The notes below the pieces were generated by a model. It had not been told where the DNA came from and made no database searches. It saw nothing but the letters and a program-made list of their open reading frames with translations. A stretch of DNA of 64,000 nucleotides from Bacteroidia bacterium (GTDB lineage: Bacteria > Bacteroidota > Bacteroidia > Cytophagales > Cyclobacteriaceae). The DNA is taken from positions 36,532 through 100,531 of the forward strand of contig JAUIAO010000014.1 of the NCBI GenBank assembly GCA_030425425.1, in the 5' to 3' direction. The position numbers and the translations under genes were made by a program. Positions within the stretch are counted from its first letter, which is position 1. The number at the start of each line of letters is the position of its first letter. Positions 16,964-27,500 of this stretch are shown here, piece after piece.

Positions 16964-17833
16964 TTATATATGTGGTTCGATATGTATTAAAACATGACCC
17001 AAATTTGGAATTGCCGCAGCTAGATGATCTTTGAGATTATGTGCAATGTCATGACCTTCTTTTACTGATAATTTACCATTTACTCTTGCGTGCAGATCTA
17101 CGTGATATTTCATTCCTGATTTCCTGATGAAACACTTTTCTGTATCAATCACACCATTCACTTTACTTGATTCAATTCTGATTTCATTTAACAAATCATC
17201 GTAAATATGTTCGTCCATTACTTCGGCTAATGCAGGTCTAAATATCAAATAGCTGTTGTAAAGAATGAAGGCGGAAGCGAAAAGGGCAGCCCAATCATCT
17301 GCTGACTCATAACCTTCACCGAAAATCAGCGAAATAGAAATCCCAAGAAATGCCATTACTGAAGTAATTGCATCACTTCTGTGATGCCAGGCATCAGCTT
17401 TTAAAGAGGAGCTGTTGGTTGCCTTACTTCTTTTGATCACAATTCTAAACGAAATTTCTTTCCACAATATGATTGCACCAAGAACGAGCAATGTCCAGCC
17501 TTTTGGAGAATGGTGAGGTGTTTGAATGTTGAGGATACTTTCGTAAGCTATGATGGCTGCAGATATTACAAGAAATGCAACTACAAGGAAAGTAATGAGA
17601 GGTTCGATTTTGCCATGTCCATAAGGATGATTTTTATCCGCAGGACGTTTGGCATATTTTAATCCAAATAGAACCAGGAGAGATGAAAAAATGTCGGTTG
17701 TTGATTCAATTGCATCCGCAATGAGTGCGTAGGAATTTCCCAGAAATCCTGCAAGTCCTTTTATCAGAGCTAGAGTGGTGTTAGCAATAATGCTAAAGTA
17801 GATTGTTCTTATGGCAGTTTTGGTGTTACTCAT
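16964..17833 (-). CDS. Cation diffusion facilitator transporter
   Basis: A 289-residue CDF-family transporter with about six TM helices in the first 210 residues and a cytoplasmic C-terminal domain. The two metal-binding acidic clusters are visible: ADAIESTTD in TM2 and HHRSDAITS in TM5. NHPYGHGKIEP is the conserved loop. The His/Asp arrangement suits Zn2+ or a related divalent ion, although Fe2+, Mn2+ and Co2+ members exist. It exports metal from the cytoplasm using the proton gradient. It is a single gene with no obvious metal regulator beside it. Confidence 0.9.
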   Translation of the reverse strand: MSNTKTAIRTIYFSIIANTTLALIKGLAGFLGNSYALIADAIESTTDIFSSLLVLFGLKYAKRPADKNHPYGHGKIEPLITFLVVAFLVISAAIIAYESILNIQTPHHSPKGWTLLVLGAIILWKEISFRIVIKRSKATNSSSLKADAWHHRSDAITSVMAFLGISISLIFGEGYESADDWAALFASAFILYNSYLIFRPALAEVMDEHIYDDLLNEIRIESSKVNGVIDTEKCFIRKSGMKYHVDLHARVNGKLSVKEGHDIAHNLKDHLAAAIPNLGHVLIHIEPHI

Positions 17834-18105
17834 GCTGAAGGGAGAGTATTGCTACAAGCGTATAAAAGTGCTCAAATATACTGCTCAATTACCTTTCAGG
17901 GTAGAGGTTATATTGCTAGTTGCTTAACTATTCTTTAGTTACGTCATCAGAATGGTGATATTGGTTGCTTTATTAAAGCATATAACGACATTGTATTTTG
18001 TATGTTTAAGTCAGAGGTTTTTGATCTATGGATTGTAACAAAAGTCACCGACTAACCATAATCGCAGAACTACATTTGAACTTGAATTCAATTAAATCAT
18101 AAGAA

Positions 18106-18414
18106 ATGGGATTATTAAGCAAACTCTTCGGAGGAGGAGGACCAAGCAAAATAGAGACATATAAAGAAAAAGGAGCTGTACTGATCGATGTGAGAACTCC
18201 TGGAGAATACAAAAGCGGCCATGTAAAAGGTGCTAAGAATTATCCGGTTCAGAACATTCAGGGTAAAACCAAAGAGATCGCAAAAATGAACAAGCCGGTG
18301 ATCGTTTACTGTGCCTCAGGTGCACGTAGCGGACAGGCAGCAGCGATCCTCAAGAGTGCTGGTATCGACTGTATCAATGGCGGTGGATATGGCAAAGTGA
18401 GCAGCTACTACTAA
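18106..18414 (+). CDS. Single-domain rhodanese-like protein
   Basis: A 102-residue single rhodanese domain. The active-site loop CASGARS (Cys69) is present, and the LIDVRTPGEYKSGHVKGAKNYP motif is typical. Such proteins carry persulfide sulfur in the cytoplasm for thiosulfate or sulfide metabolism or for other sulfur-transfer tasks. The first 13 residues (MGLLSKLFGGGG) form a short flexible extension. It is apparently a single gene, with a hairpin about 27 bp after its stop. No sulfur operon is adjacent, so its specific role is open. Confidence 0.9.
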   Translation: MGLLSKLFGGGGPSKIETYKEKGAVLIDVRTPGEYKSGHVKGAKNYPVQNIQGKTKEIAKMNKPVIVYCASGARSGQAAAILKSAGIDCINGGGYGKVSSYY

Positions 18415-18440
18415 AGACAACAAACACGTATTCTTTTCGA

Positions 18441-18471
18441 GAAAGCCTCGTGGTATTACTGCGGGGCTTTC
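18441..18471 (+). terminator. Possible terminator after rhodanese gene
   Basis: A 10-bp stem GAAAGCCTCG/CGGGGCTTTC (one G-T pair) with an 11-nt loop. There is no continuous T-tract directly after it, so intrinsic termination is less certain. Confidence 0.5.
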
Positions 18472-18574
18472 TGTCCACCAGTGGCTTTATTTTTTATTCT
18501 GGTTTTGTTTATCCGTCTATGTCTCAAGCCATCACTAGTCTTTCTCTCTTTTGATTTGAGATTACTTATTATCA

Positions 18575-19798
18575 ATGAATACTCTCACATTTTCCACCTC
18601 CAAAAACAACTATTACTCTTTCCTCTGGCATGCTGTTTTTTTGGCACTGGCCAATAGTTTCATGGATGTAGATACCGTATTGCCGACTATGATGCTGGAG
18701 GCTGGTGGTACGGCGGTGCATGTGGGAGTGATCACAGCCATCATGATAGGAGGCCCCAAAATCACCCAACTTGTATTTTCTCCTTTGTTAAATAATAAAT
18801 CGGTGAAAAAGCCTTACCTGCTTACAGGTATAGGAGCGAGAACCGCCAGTCTGTTTGGGATGGGAATTCTATTTGCCAATCTTCATGCGCTTGGTTCTGG
18901 TATGGCGATTACTTTCATTTTCATATTGCTCACCGCATTCGCATTTGGAGGAGCTTTTGCCGCCATTAGTTACACGGACATTCTGGGAAAGTCCATGAAG
19001 CAGGAGAGCCGCAAAGCCTTTTTCTCTATCAAACAAAGTGTGAACAATGTGGGCGTATTGGTCTCAGCCTATCTTGTAGGAGTGATTTTGCGCACAATCG
19101 AATATCCATCTAATTATAGTTGGCTTTTCGTTATAGCCGGTATTGCTTTGGCGATAGCTTCATTGGGATTTTTCCGGATCAAAGAAGTCATCGTCGAGAT
19201 TCACAAACTCAAAGGAGTTTCCGGGTTTTTGTCTGCTTTGAAGACTGAGGTCAGATCCAATCAAAAGCTGAAGTACTACATTTTCATGGTTAATACGCTG
19301 GGAATTTCTTTGTCCATTCTCCCATTTGTAATGATGTATGTCAAAGGGCAATCTGATGGGAGTGAAAGTCTTGTTGGTCAGTTTCTGATGCTGAAAGTAG
19401 CCTCATCCCTTGCTATTGGATTCCTAATGTTTTGGCTCTCCAAAAAGATTGGCTACAGTCTGATCATGTATCTCACTGCCGGAGTGGGAATGTTGATGAT
19501 TGTGTTGCTCCTTACCGGTTTGGCGTCTGCCTGGTTTGGAATGCTCTTTCTTCTGGGAGGCATCATGATCACCATTTATAAGATTGCCACGGATGGGGTG
19601 CTGATGGAAGTATCTTCAGATCATAACCGATCACTCTATGTTGGCATCTCTGGTATTGGGAATGTAATTCCCACGGTTTTTCCGATCATTGGAGGTACAG
19701 TTGCACAGATGTTTGGGTTTGAAGTGCTATTCGGGTTTTTGGCGATTCTCCTCGTGCTGGCTATTTACTTCATCTACAGGTTGGATTGCCAGAAGTAA
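18575..19798 (+). CDS. MFS transporter
   Basis: A 407-residue membrane protein with about twelve hydrophobic helices, a good fit to the major facilitator superfamily. The internal pseudo-repeat is visible: PKITQLVFSPLLNNKSVKKPYLL in the 2-3 loop region of the first half and a matching half after residue 220. The central loop (FRIKEVIVEIHKLKG) is short. The substrate is not predictable; such proteins export drugs or carry nutrients. It appears monocistronic and converges on the outer-membrane protein gene, with the shared gap holding that gene's terminator. Confidence 0.8.
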   Translation: MNTLTFSTSKNNYYSFLWHAVFLALANSFMDVDTVLPTMMLEAGGTAVHVGVITAIMIGGPKITQLVFSPLLNNKSVKKPYLLTGIGARTASLFGMGILFANLHALGSGMAITFIFILLTAFAFGGAFAAISYTDILGKSMKQESRKAFFSIKQSVNNVGVLVSAYLVGVILRTIEYPSNYSWLFVIAGIALAIASLGFFRIKEVIVEIHKLKGVSGFLSALKTEVRSNQKLKYYIFMVNTLGISLSILPFVMMYVKGQSDGSESLVGQFLMLKVASSLAIGFLMFWLSKKIGYSLIMYLTAGVGMLMIVLLLTGLASAWFGMLFLLGGIMITIYKIATDGVLMEVSSDHNRSLYVGISGIGNVIPTVFPIIGGTVAQMFGFEVLFGFLAILLVLAIYFIYRLDCQK

Positions 19799-19935
19799 TT
19801 CTACTCTTTTAATGATTCTCTAAACCTTGTCAAAGAGGTAATAATTAGGTTTTCAAAACTTCCCTTTAGGGTTAGGGTTAAGAGGATTTGAAAATCGAAA
19901 TATGTGAGCATAAGATGAGGACTATTAAAATGAGC

Positions 19936-19966
19936 AAAAAAAAAGCGGCCCAACTAAAACCGCTTT
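19936..19966 (-). terminator. Rho-independent terminator (- strand)
   Basis: Read on the - strand, a 7-bp stem AAAGCGG/CCGCTTT with an 11-nt loop is followed by a long run of T. It ends the sigma/anti-sigma/outer-membrane protein operon. Confidence 0.85.
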
Positions 19967-19988
19967 GTACTTTGACCAGACTAACGAA

Positions 19989-21092
19989 TCAAAGTGTGAT
20001 TCCGAATGTGATGGCGTTTAATCCAGGGCTACCTGCTGGTCCTCGTCCTTCAGCAAATACTTCGTTCAAATCATACTGAGCGAATAAATCCAAACCTTTG
20101 TAGCCGATCTGCGCGCGCACTCCATATCTGAAGTTGTTGAGGTAGAAGCTGTCAGAATCTTTGTCTTTCTGTTTTTTACCATCTTCCTCGTACTTGTAAA
20201 CGGCTCGCCCACCTATTCTGTATCCGGCATATCCTCCCAGGCCAAGTCTGATACCTTGCTTTTTGTATGACTTGAAGCTGATACTTCCGCGCTCCAGGTT
20301 CTTCACTCTTTTTCTTCCTTTGGAAAAATCTAGCACTGGCACCATGCTCACATTGATGTATGGAGCGGTTAGTTTGCTGTAGATGCTGCTGGTAGTTGTT
20401 GGTGCTTCTACAATTTCGATGTTGTTATCACCCTTGGTAATCAGGTTGTCAGCATCCTGCATTTTCCAGTTGTACCAGCTCACACCCATGCCCCACTCCA
20501 TAAATAATGGACCTGTAAGCCAGGTTTTGTTCACACTATTGAGGGCGATGTACCAGCTGCCCCATGGCTTCACTGCATAGTTCTGATTATTTTCATCCGG
20601 GAATGCACCACCTTCCATCCAGTTATTTGTTCCAATGTCGATATTGAAAGAGTTGTCTGTTCTGTCGATTGACCTATCCTCATATTCGTGTTTATAAACA
20701 GGTAGGTCATCATCAAATTCATCTTCCAGATCGTCCCAATCTTCGGCATCTACCAGCAGTTCCATATTACCGATTTTGATTTTAGTCTTGGCACTGCTCC
20801 CTTCACCAAAGACAATCGTAGTGTCTTTGAGGTACTTTTTGCCATTGGCATCTTCCAGTTCTATACGTTCTATTTTTTTAGACTTCAATGCCGTGTTGAG
20901 ATCTTTGATCATTTGATTTACATCATATCGCTCTATGTCTTTTAGTGCATCTCTATCAGTGGTATAGATGGTGATTTTGCTTTTACTGTTGAGTTCTATG
21001 ACCACTGTATCTCCATCCGTGTGGCTCGTGGTGGCGAAGCTTGAGTACAGCAATCCCACCAACATCATCAATGTTATTCCTATCTTTTTCAT
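19989..21092 (-). CDS. Predicted outer-membrane beta-barrel protein
   Basis: A 367-residue protein with a clear signal peptide (MKKIGITLMMLVGLLYSSFA). The N-terminal half is acidic and repetitive in Asp/Glu (near DAEDWDDLEDEFDDDLPVY). From about residue 150 the sequence alternates polar and aromatic residues as in beta strands and ends NAITFGITL, a plausible barrel-terminal strand. I do not recognise a named family. It follows an ECF sigma factor and an anti-sigma-like gene on the same strand (gap about 113 bp) and is probably controlled by them. It may monitor or protect the envelope, but that is inferred from context only. Confidence 0.65.
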   Translation of the reverse strand: MKKIGITLMMLVGLLYSSFATTSHTDGDTVVIELNSKSKITIYTTDRDALKDIERYDVNQMIKDLNTALKSKKIERIELEDANGKKYLKDTTIVFGEGSSAKTKIKIGNMELLVDAEDWDDLEDEFDDDLPVYKHEYEDRSIDRTDNSFNIDIGTNNWMEGGAFPDENNQNYAVKPWGSWYIALNSVNKTWLTGPLFMEWGMGVSWYNWKMQDADNLITKGDNNIEIVEAPTTTSSIYSKLTAPYINVSMVPVLDFSKGRKRVKNLERGSISFKSYKKQGIRLGLGGYAGYRIGGRAVYKYEEDGKKQKDKDSDSFYLNNFRYGVRAQIGYKGLDLFAQYDLNEVFAEGRGPAGSPGLNAITFGITL

Positions 21093-21205
21093 AATTCTTT
21101 GAGTTTTTGAAAATGGCCGTTTGTCAATTCTTCAATTATTGCTCTAGAGTTTCTCAATAATCTGGCTGAGTAACGGGCTCATTTTCTGGTTCTTTTATTT
21201 TGAGT

Positions 21206-21832
21206 TTAGTTTCTGCTTAACAATTGGTTTTTCGCGTCCCGGATATCTGCCAGTAGAGTGGCCGGCTCAAGGTCTTTTGACAGATATTCCAAAAATTGCC
21301 CGAAGTTGTTTGTTTTGGTTGTATCAGGTTTATTGGATGCGATGTATGTGATTTTTACTTTGTTTTCTGGTATTTCAATTCCATTGATATCTATGAGCCG
21401 AATGTTTTCTTTCAGTTCTGATTTGATGGAAGTTTCATTAATGGAAGCCAGTGAAAGCATTTCGAATTTCCTGGTGAGTATTTGTTCTCTCGTTTCTAAT
21501 GGTGTTTTTATTGCTGGAGCTTCTTCTCTTGTTTTTTCAACTTTGCGTGACTTATTAGTAGTGGGCACATTCCATTCATAATTAAAGGTTTTAGTGGCAC
21601 TCGGATGATCAATGCTGGCTACATATGGAGCGTTGTTTTCTTCTGGTATATAATTCCAAATCACCAATGCAGCAGTGAATATGATGCTGATCGCCGCAGC
21701 TACTTGCCAGATGATTACTTTATTCTTTTTCCCAGCAATCTGGCCCTGGACCTGATCCCAGCTTGCTGGGGCAGGGGTCATCTCGAACTGATCGAGGCCT
21801 TCCCTGAATAGTCTGTCTATATTATTTGCCAT
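21206..21832 (-). CDS. Membrane-anchored anti-sigma-like protein
   Basis: A 208-residue protein with one predicted TM helix at about residues 40-61 (IIWQVAAAISIIFTAALVIW) after a short cytoplasmic N-terminus (FREGLDQFEMTPAPASWDQVQGQI). The rest would be periplasmic. This layout, and an 11-bp overlap with the upstream ECF sigma gene, is the usual arrangement for an anti-sigma factor in this phylum. No zinc-binding HxxxCxxC motif is present, so it is not a ZAS-type protein. The N-terminal segment probably binds the sigma factor; the periplasmic part would sense an unknown signal. Confidence 0.65.
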   Translation of the reverse strand: MANNIDRLFREGLDQFEMTPAPASWDQVQGQIAGKKNKVIIWQVAAAISIIFTAALVIWNYIPEENNAPYVASIDHPSATKTFNYEWNVPTTNKSRKVEKTREEAPAIKTPLETREQILTRKFEMLSLASINETSIKSELKENIRLIDINGIEIPENKVKITYIASNKPDTTKTNNFGQFLEYLSKDLEPATLLADIRDAKNQLLSRN

Positions 21833-22418
21833 TGCTATTTTGTTTAAGTTCCTTTTCTTGTAATTGTAGGAGCTTGGTTTGCAGTATTTTGCGCGCCCTG
21901 CTCAGTTGTGATTTACTGGTGTTTTCATTGATTTTCAGCATCTCTGCAATCTCCTTGTGATTATAACCTTCAATTGCATACAGGTTAAAGACAGTTCGAT
22001 AGCCTACAGGCAGTTCAGCTATCAACGCCATTAGATCCGCGGTTTCCAGATTGCTTTCCAAAGACTGAAAATCCGGTTCCGAATCGGCTTTGTCCACCTC
22101 TACCTCCAGCGACATGTTTTTATTTTTACGGATGTACATCAGACTTTCATTTACCATGATTCGTCTCACCCATCCTTCAAAACTCCCATCTCCCTGATAC
22201 TGACTCAATTTTTCAAATAACTTCACCATCCCACCAATCATCACATGTTCTGCCTCATCTCTGTCATGAATGTACCGAAAACAAACCCCGAGCATTTTGG
22301 GAGCGAAGCGTTCATATAGCTCTTTCTGAGCCTTCTGTCTGCCTCGTCTGCAGTCAGCTATGAGCTGTTCTTCAGTGTTTGATTTGTTGATCCGCAACAT
22401 GTTTAAGTTGGTGTTCAT
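21822..22418 (-). CDS. ECF-type RNA polymerase sigma factor
   Basis: A 198-residue sigma-70-family protein. Region 2 lies around residues 20-90 (QKELYERFAPKMLGVCFRYIHDRDEAEHVM) and region 4 around 125-185 (LPVGYRTVFNLYAIEGYNHKEIAEMLKINENTSKSQLSRARKIL), the helix-turn-helix that reads the -35 element. There is no region 3, as usual for ECF factors. It is the first gene of a three-gene - strand operon with an anti-sigma-like protein and an outer-membrane protein, so it likely controls that operon and an envelope regulon. A later Met gives an alternative start 18 bp downstream. Confidence 0.92.
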   Translation of the reverse strand: MNTNLNMLRINKSNTEEQLIADCRRGRQKAQKELYERFAPKMLGVCFRYIHDRDEAEHVMIGGMVKLFEKLSQYQGDGSFEGWVRRIMVNESLMYIRKNKNMSLEVEVDKADSEPDFQSLESNLETADLMALIAELPVGYRTVFNLYAIEGYNHKEIAEMLKINENTSKSQLSRARKILQTKLLQLQEKELKQNSNGK

Positions 22419-22591
22419 GGGGAAGATGCACAGGTTGATTCAGAAGTTGCGTGAAGAATTGATTTTTTTAGAATTTATTCAAAAAACCATTTAAAAACGT
22501 CAAATCGAACTTTTATTAGGGGTAGCTCTATATGGTCCAGGTTTGCCAATGTGTGAATTAGTCAATAATTTGGCTGGAAATCAAGCTACCT

Positions 22592-23314
22592 ATGGACAAG
22601 ATTAAAATCTTAATTGTTGAAGATGAATGGATCACTTCAGAAGAGATCAAAGAGATCTTGAAAAAGAATCAATTCCATGTAGTTGGTCAGGCGGAAGACG
22701 CTGCTTCTGCACTAGATTTGGTAGCGAATGAAACACCAGATATTGCCTTGTTAGATATCAATATCAAGGGTGAATTAGACGGGATAGAGCTTGCTAAGAA
22801 ACTCAGAAGTCAGCATGATCTGGCGATCATCTTTTTAACAGCCTATGATGATAATCGATTTCTAGATCGAGCAAAAGAGGTTGACCCTGAAGCGTACATT
22901 GTAAAACCCTTTCAGGAAAAGAATCTGGTAGTAGCCCTGAAGATGGCTTTTCAAAAGATGGCGACTCAGCAAAAAAATGAGGAGGAGGAAGTATTTGTTC
23001 TGAAGGATCGGATCTTTTTAAAAGATGGCACCAGATTTTACAAGGTCGGGTTGAACAGCATTTTGTATGTAGAAGCCGATGGAAGCTATTGTAAAATCTT
23101 AACACAAACCAACAAGTATACTCTAGCTATCAACCTGAAGAACTTTGAATCAAAAATTGAACATCCATCTATATTAAGGTGTCATCGATCTTATCTGGTT
23201 AATCTGGAACACATAGATGCTATTGAAGGCAATCAACTTTTTATAGGGGATAAATCCATTCCGATAAGTCAGTCACAATATGATCAGGTAATCAAACGGC
23301 TAAAGTTGATTTGA
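22592..23314 (+). CDS. LytTR-type response regulator
   Basis: A 240-residue two-domain regulator. The receiver (about residues 1-120) has acidic residues at 10-12, phospho-acceptor Asp55 (ALLDINIKG), Thr83 and Lys105 (YIVKPF). The C-terminal LytTR DNA-binding domain (about 140-238) has LYVEADGSYCKILT and LRCHRSYLVNLEHIDAIEGNQ. LytTR proteins bind direct repeats with a beta-type domain and often control surface and secreted proteins. No histidine kinase gene is adjacent, so its partner is elsewhere. The next genes encode secreted surface proteins, which makes them plausible targets. Confidence 0.92.
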   Translation: MDKIKILIVEDEWITSEEIKEILKKNQFHVVGQAEDAASALDLVANETPDIALLDINIKGELDGIELAKKLRSQHDLAIIFLTAYDDNRFLDRAKEVDPEAYIVKPFQEKNLVVALKMAFQKMATQQKNEEEEVFVLKDRIFLKDGTRFYKVGLNSILYVEADGSYCKILTQTNKYTLAINLKNFESKIEHPSILRCHRSYLVNLEHIDAIEGNQLFIGDKSIPISQSQYDQVIKRLKLI

Positions 23315-23316
23315 GC

Positions 23317-23324
23317 TAATTTTG
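23317..23324 (+). promoter_or_regulatory. Candidate -7 box upstream of surface-protein genes
   Basis: TAATTTTG fits TAnnTTTG and begins 3 bp after the response-regulator stop, about 150 bp before the beta-helix gene. No matching -33 element is evident. Confidence 0.3.
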
Positions 23325-23474
23325 TTTACAAAGTATTTCCATACAATTAGAAAGAAATTGTTCTAATTGACAAATCTCAAGGTTTCTGAAGTTTATGGTA
23401 TTGCTATTTTCAGGTAGCCATTTATGGTGATTCATTTTACCTGTAATAACCAAAACCAACTAAATAGATTAAAC

Positions 23475-24560
23475 ATGAAACCTACAAAAAGCATCAAAAT
23501 AAAATTTCTTAACAAGATTATAGGGGCATTCATCGCCTTAGTAGGAGTGACCTCTTTAGCCAATGCTGCTACTCTTACTGTAGATAATAAAACTAACGCT
23601 GTAGCTATGTATTCTAGTTTACAGGATGCCATCACAGCAGCAAGTTCTGGGGATGTGATCCTCGTAGCAGGATCGGCAACTTCTTATGGAGGAATTATTA
23701 TTGATAAACAGCTAACACTTATCGGCGCAGGATACAAATCTGATACTCAGATAGGTTTGGGAACAACTTTAAGTTCAATAGCTTTTCATGACGGATCAGC
23801 AAACTCTAGCGTTTCAGGATTTGTAACAGGATCAATCACAGGTGGGAAAAACGCGAGTGGTATTGTGGTTGAAAGATGCCAAATCACGAAGTATTCAACT
23901 GGTAGTAGTGGTCAAACAGATAATGAAATGACCTTTAGAAATTGTGTTTTTATTTCACCACAATATACGGGTAGTACTATCACAGCTAGTTTTTATACTC
24001 CATCTCAGATAACCCTCCAGAATTGTGTTTTTTCAGTTTCCAGTTGGTATTCAGATCATGTGCTAAATTCTACATTAGCCACATCAAATGTAATATTTGA
24101 TCATTGTTTGTTTATTGGAGGAAAGTTTACACAAGATCAATGCGAAGGAGTAATAGTTTCTAATTCCATTTTTATCAATTCAAGAGCAAATGGTGCCACC
24201 AATTCTTCCTTCAGTAATAATATAACCGACGGTACTCAAATCTTCGTAGCAAATACAAATACTGGGGGTAATAATCTTAATGAAACTGATCCGCTTTTTT
24301 CTAATGAATCCAATAATGTTTTTGAATATACAGATGACTATAGATTGCAAACTGGGTCACCTGCAATAGGTGCTGCTTCTGATGGTACAGATATTGGGAT
24401 TTACGGAGGGAGTTATCCTTTTCCTGAAGGAGGTGAAGGAGAATATTTAATGGCCGCATCACCTAAAATCCCGCAGATCTATGAAATGAATATTGAAAAT
24501 GCTTCCGTACCTGTAAGCGGTACTCTAAGCGTACAGGTGAAAGCTAAGAAAATAGACTAA
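23475..24560 (+). CDS. Secreted right-handed beta-helix protein
   Basis: A 361-residue secreted protein. ATG 23475 begins a normal signal peptide (MKPTKSIKIK..., cleavage near SLANAAT); the in-frame start at 23424 adds 17 residues that do not look like a leader. The central part (about 60-290) is rich in Asn, Ser and Val with repeated NCVF/HCLF/NSIF-like turns, as in pectate-lyase-type parallel beta-helices. Near the end, the GTDIGIYGGSYPF motif and a short C-terminal strand region (NIENASVPVSGTLSVQVKAKK) follow. No catalytic set is visible, so it may bind or scaffold a polymer. It lies 7 bp before a T9SS protein and is probably co-transcribed. Confidence 0.75.
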   Translation: MKPTKSIKIKFLNKIIGAFIALVGVTSLANAATLTVDNKTNAVAMYSSLQDAITAASSGDVILVAGSATSYGGIIIDKQLTLIGAGYKSDTQIGLGTTLSSIAFHDGSANSSVSGFVTGSITGGKNASGIVVERCQITKYSTGSSGQTDNEMTFRNCVFISPQYTGSTITASFYTPSQITLQNCVFSVSSWYSDHVLNSTLATSNVIFDHCLFIGGKFTQDQCEGVIVSNSIFINSRANGATNSSFSNNITDGTQIFVANTNTGGNNLNETDPLFSNESNNVFEYTDDYRLQTGSPAIGAASDGTDIGIYGGSYPFPEGGEGEYLMAASPKIPQIYEMNIENASVPVSGTLSVQVKAKKID

Positions 24561-24567
24561 TTACATC

Positions 24568-27500
24568 ATGAGAGGCATATTAATGACCATGCTGGGCATA
24601 GTCATGATGTATTCGACTATGGCACAGCAAATCGTCGGGGTAGAGTATTATTTAGACTCAGATCCCGGTGTAGGACAAGGCACTTATGTCAGTGCTACTT
24701 CATCAGGCGCTGATGTGACTTTTGATTTGGACTTGAATGTAAATACCCTCAGTCTGGGTTATCACAATCTGGGAGTTCGAGTGAAAGATGATAATGGAAA
24801 CTATAGTCTTGGGGAAACACGAAGACTATACGTAATGGAGCTTACTACCCCAACAGCTTCAAGTTTAGTTGGAGGATATGAGTATTTCATTGATTCAGAT
24901 CCGGGTCTTGGAAATGGAACATTCACAGCACTTTCAGGGGCAGATAGTCAAAATACGACCATTGCAATTCCTATTTCCGGTCTCTCCGCAGGATATCACT
25001 ATTTGGGTGTCCGATTCAAGGATGTAGCCGACAATTGGAGTACCAATGAGTTTAGGAAGTTCTATATCATTCCTTCTCCAAGCACTTTGCCATCTGCCAA
25101 AATCAGCAAGATTGAATATTTCTTCGATACTGATCCAGGGGTAGGGAATGGGATTGTCGCTGCATCTAACCTCAGTGCGGATGAAATTGATGAAACATTT
25201 GCCATTAATCTTACTGGGAAAGCTGTTGGAGATTACACCATCAATGTACGGGTTATTGACAGTCAGGGAGTGGGGAGTATCTACTATCAGGGCTCTTTCG
25301 AAATAAGAGGATTGAGTAATGATGCAACCCTATCCTCAATTACTTTGAGTGAAGGTTCACTTAATCCGTTATTTGATCCTGCTACACTAAGTTATGATGT
25401 AGTGCTTCCTCAAGGAACTACAACAGTTGATTTAGGAGCCTCAGCTACAGATTCAAATGCTGGTGTTTCAGGTGTTGGATCCATTGATGTCTCATCAGGA
25501 AGTGCCATTGCAGAAATATTAGTTACAGCAGAAGATGAGACTACTACACAGACTTACACTATTAATTTTTCAAAAGAAGCAGTCGACATCCAAGATGGAC
25601 TAGTAGCCTATTATCCTTTTAGTGGAAACGCCAATGATGGAAGTGGGAATGATAATCATGGTATAGTGAATGGAGCAACATTGGCTACAGATAGGGCCGG
25701 AAATGAGAACAGCGCTTACTCATTTAATGGATCTAATAACTGGATAAACTGTGGGAATAGTAGTGTTTTGAACTCGACGAATTTGACCATTTCAGTATGG
25801 TACAAGGCTAATACACTTAATAATGCGAATATGGTGATTTCAAGATACCAAAACTTCCATGAACATGTTTATTCTGGCGAAATTGCTGGCCGATATTATA
25901 CTTCAAGTCAGGTTCAATTTAATTCACCAATTGCCTCTCCTTTGGGAGAGTGGGTTCATTTTATTTGGGTTATAGGTGATGATAAGGTTAATACCTATAA
26001 AAACGGAGGGTTAGTCAGCACATTTTCCAAAACAGGAACATTGTCCTACAATCCAGATAATGATTTGGTTATTGGAGCTTTTTATGCCAATAGCAATCCT
26101 TCATACTTATTTGATGGCTTAATTGATGATGTTCGAATATATAATCGAGCAATTAATGCCAGTGAAATTCAGGAGATTTATAACGAAGTGCCACCGGCAG
26201 CCTCAGGAATAGATGCTTCATTGTCGGCCATCACTTTGGATATTGGAACACTCGATCCGATTTTCAGTGCTACTACATTTAATTATGATGTGACATTGCC
26301 ATATGGAACGACATCTGTTGAGCTTGGTGCGACACCAACCGATGAAAACGCAAGTAATGTCTCTGGAACAGGAACTATTACAATCACACATGGCCAAACT
26401 AAATCAGTTGATATTTTGGTCACAGCAGAGGACGGGTCAACACAGCAGACCTATACAGTCAATTTCACTACAGAGCCGAATAATGATGCAAGTCTTTCTG
26501 CAATCACCTTGGATATCGGAACACTCGATCCGACTTTCAGTGCTACCACATTTAGTTATGATGTGACATTGCCATATGGAACAACATCAGTTAAACTTGG
26601 AGGGACAACTACAGACCCAAATGCCAGTGAAATAACCGGAACAGGAACTATTACAATCACAAATGGAGAAACCAAATCAGTTGATATTGTTGTCACGGCA
26701 GAAGATGGTGAAACTCAGGTGACATATCAGATCAATTTCACTACAGATAAAATTAGATGGAACGGAACTTCATGGAACAATTCAACAGGACCATCTGAAA
26801 CTGAGGATGCAATTATCGCTGGAGATTTTATCGGAGGACTAACCTCAGCCAATTTAGAGATCAAAGCTGGTGCCACAGTAACTGTCACAGGTACTTTGGA
26901 CATTCATGGAGACCTCATCAATGAAGGTGAAATTATAGTGGAAAGTGGATCTACATTGTTGACGTATGCCGGGAATCAGGTTACGGGATCAATTACAATC
27001 AGGCGAAATACCAGATATGGTGATGGTAAATATAGTTTTGTTGGTAGTCCGGTTCAGCAGAGTGCTGCCATTACAGGCCAAACATTAGGGCCTATAGTTT
27101 ATCAATACAATGAAGCCACAGCTTTTGGAAGTGATGGGTTGGCGAGATGGCAAGATGCTTCTGATTCTGAACTGATGCCTGGGAAAGGGTATGCCCAGGC
27201 CAATCAAAAGATTGTAGAATTTATTGGTGTTCCAAATTCCGGAGCAATAACCTATACAGGTACATACACCTCGGATACTGATGATGCTAATGAGGGATGG
27301 AATTTGGTTTCAAATCCTTATGCTGCAGCGATTAATACTTCCAGCTTTCTAACAGAAAACGTGAACAACACCACAGGAGCATTGTACTTGTGGGATGATA
27401 ATGGATCGGATACTGGAAGAGGATCTAATGATGATTATATCACTGTGAATGCTTCTGGCGCTACAGACAACAACCCTGCAAATGGCAACAATTCGGGCAG

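Noticed and set aside
19866..19880. Telomere-like TTAGGGTTAGGGTTA string
   Set aside because: Only two and a half units in an intergenic region; chance occurrence is enough to explain it.
19888..20079. Small + strand ORF across the outer-membrane protein gene end
   Set aside because: It spans a terminator hairpin and the 3' end of a - strand gene, and its sequence is of low complexity.
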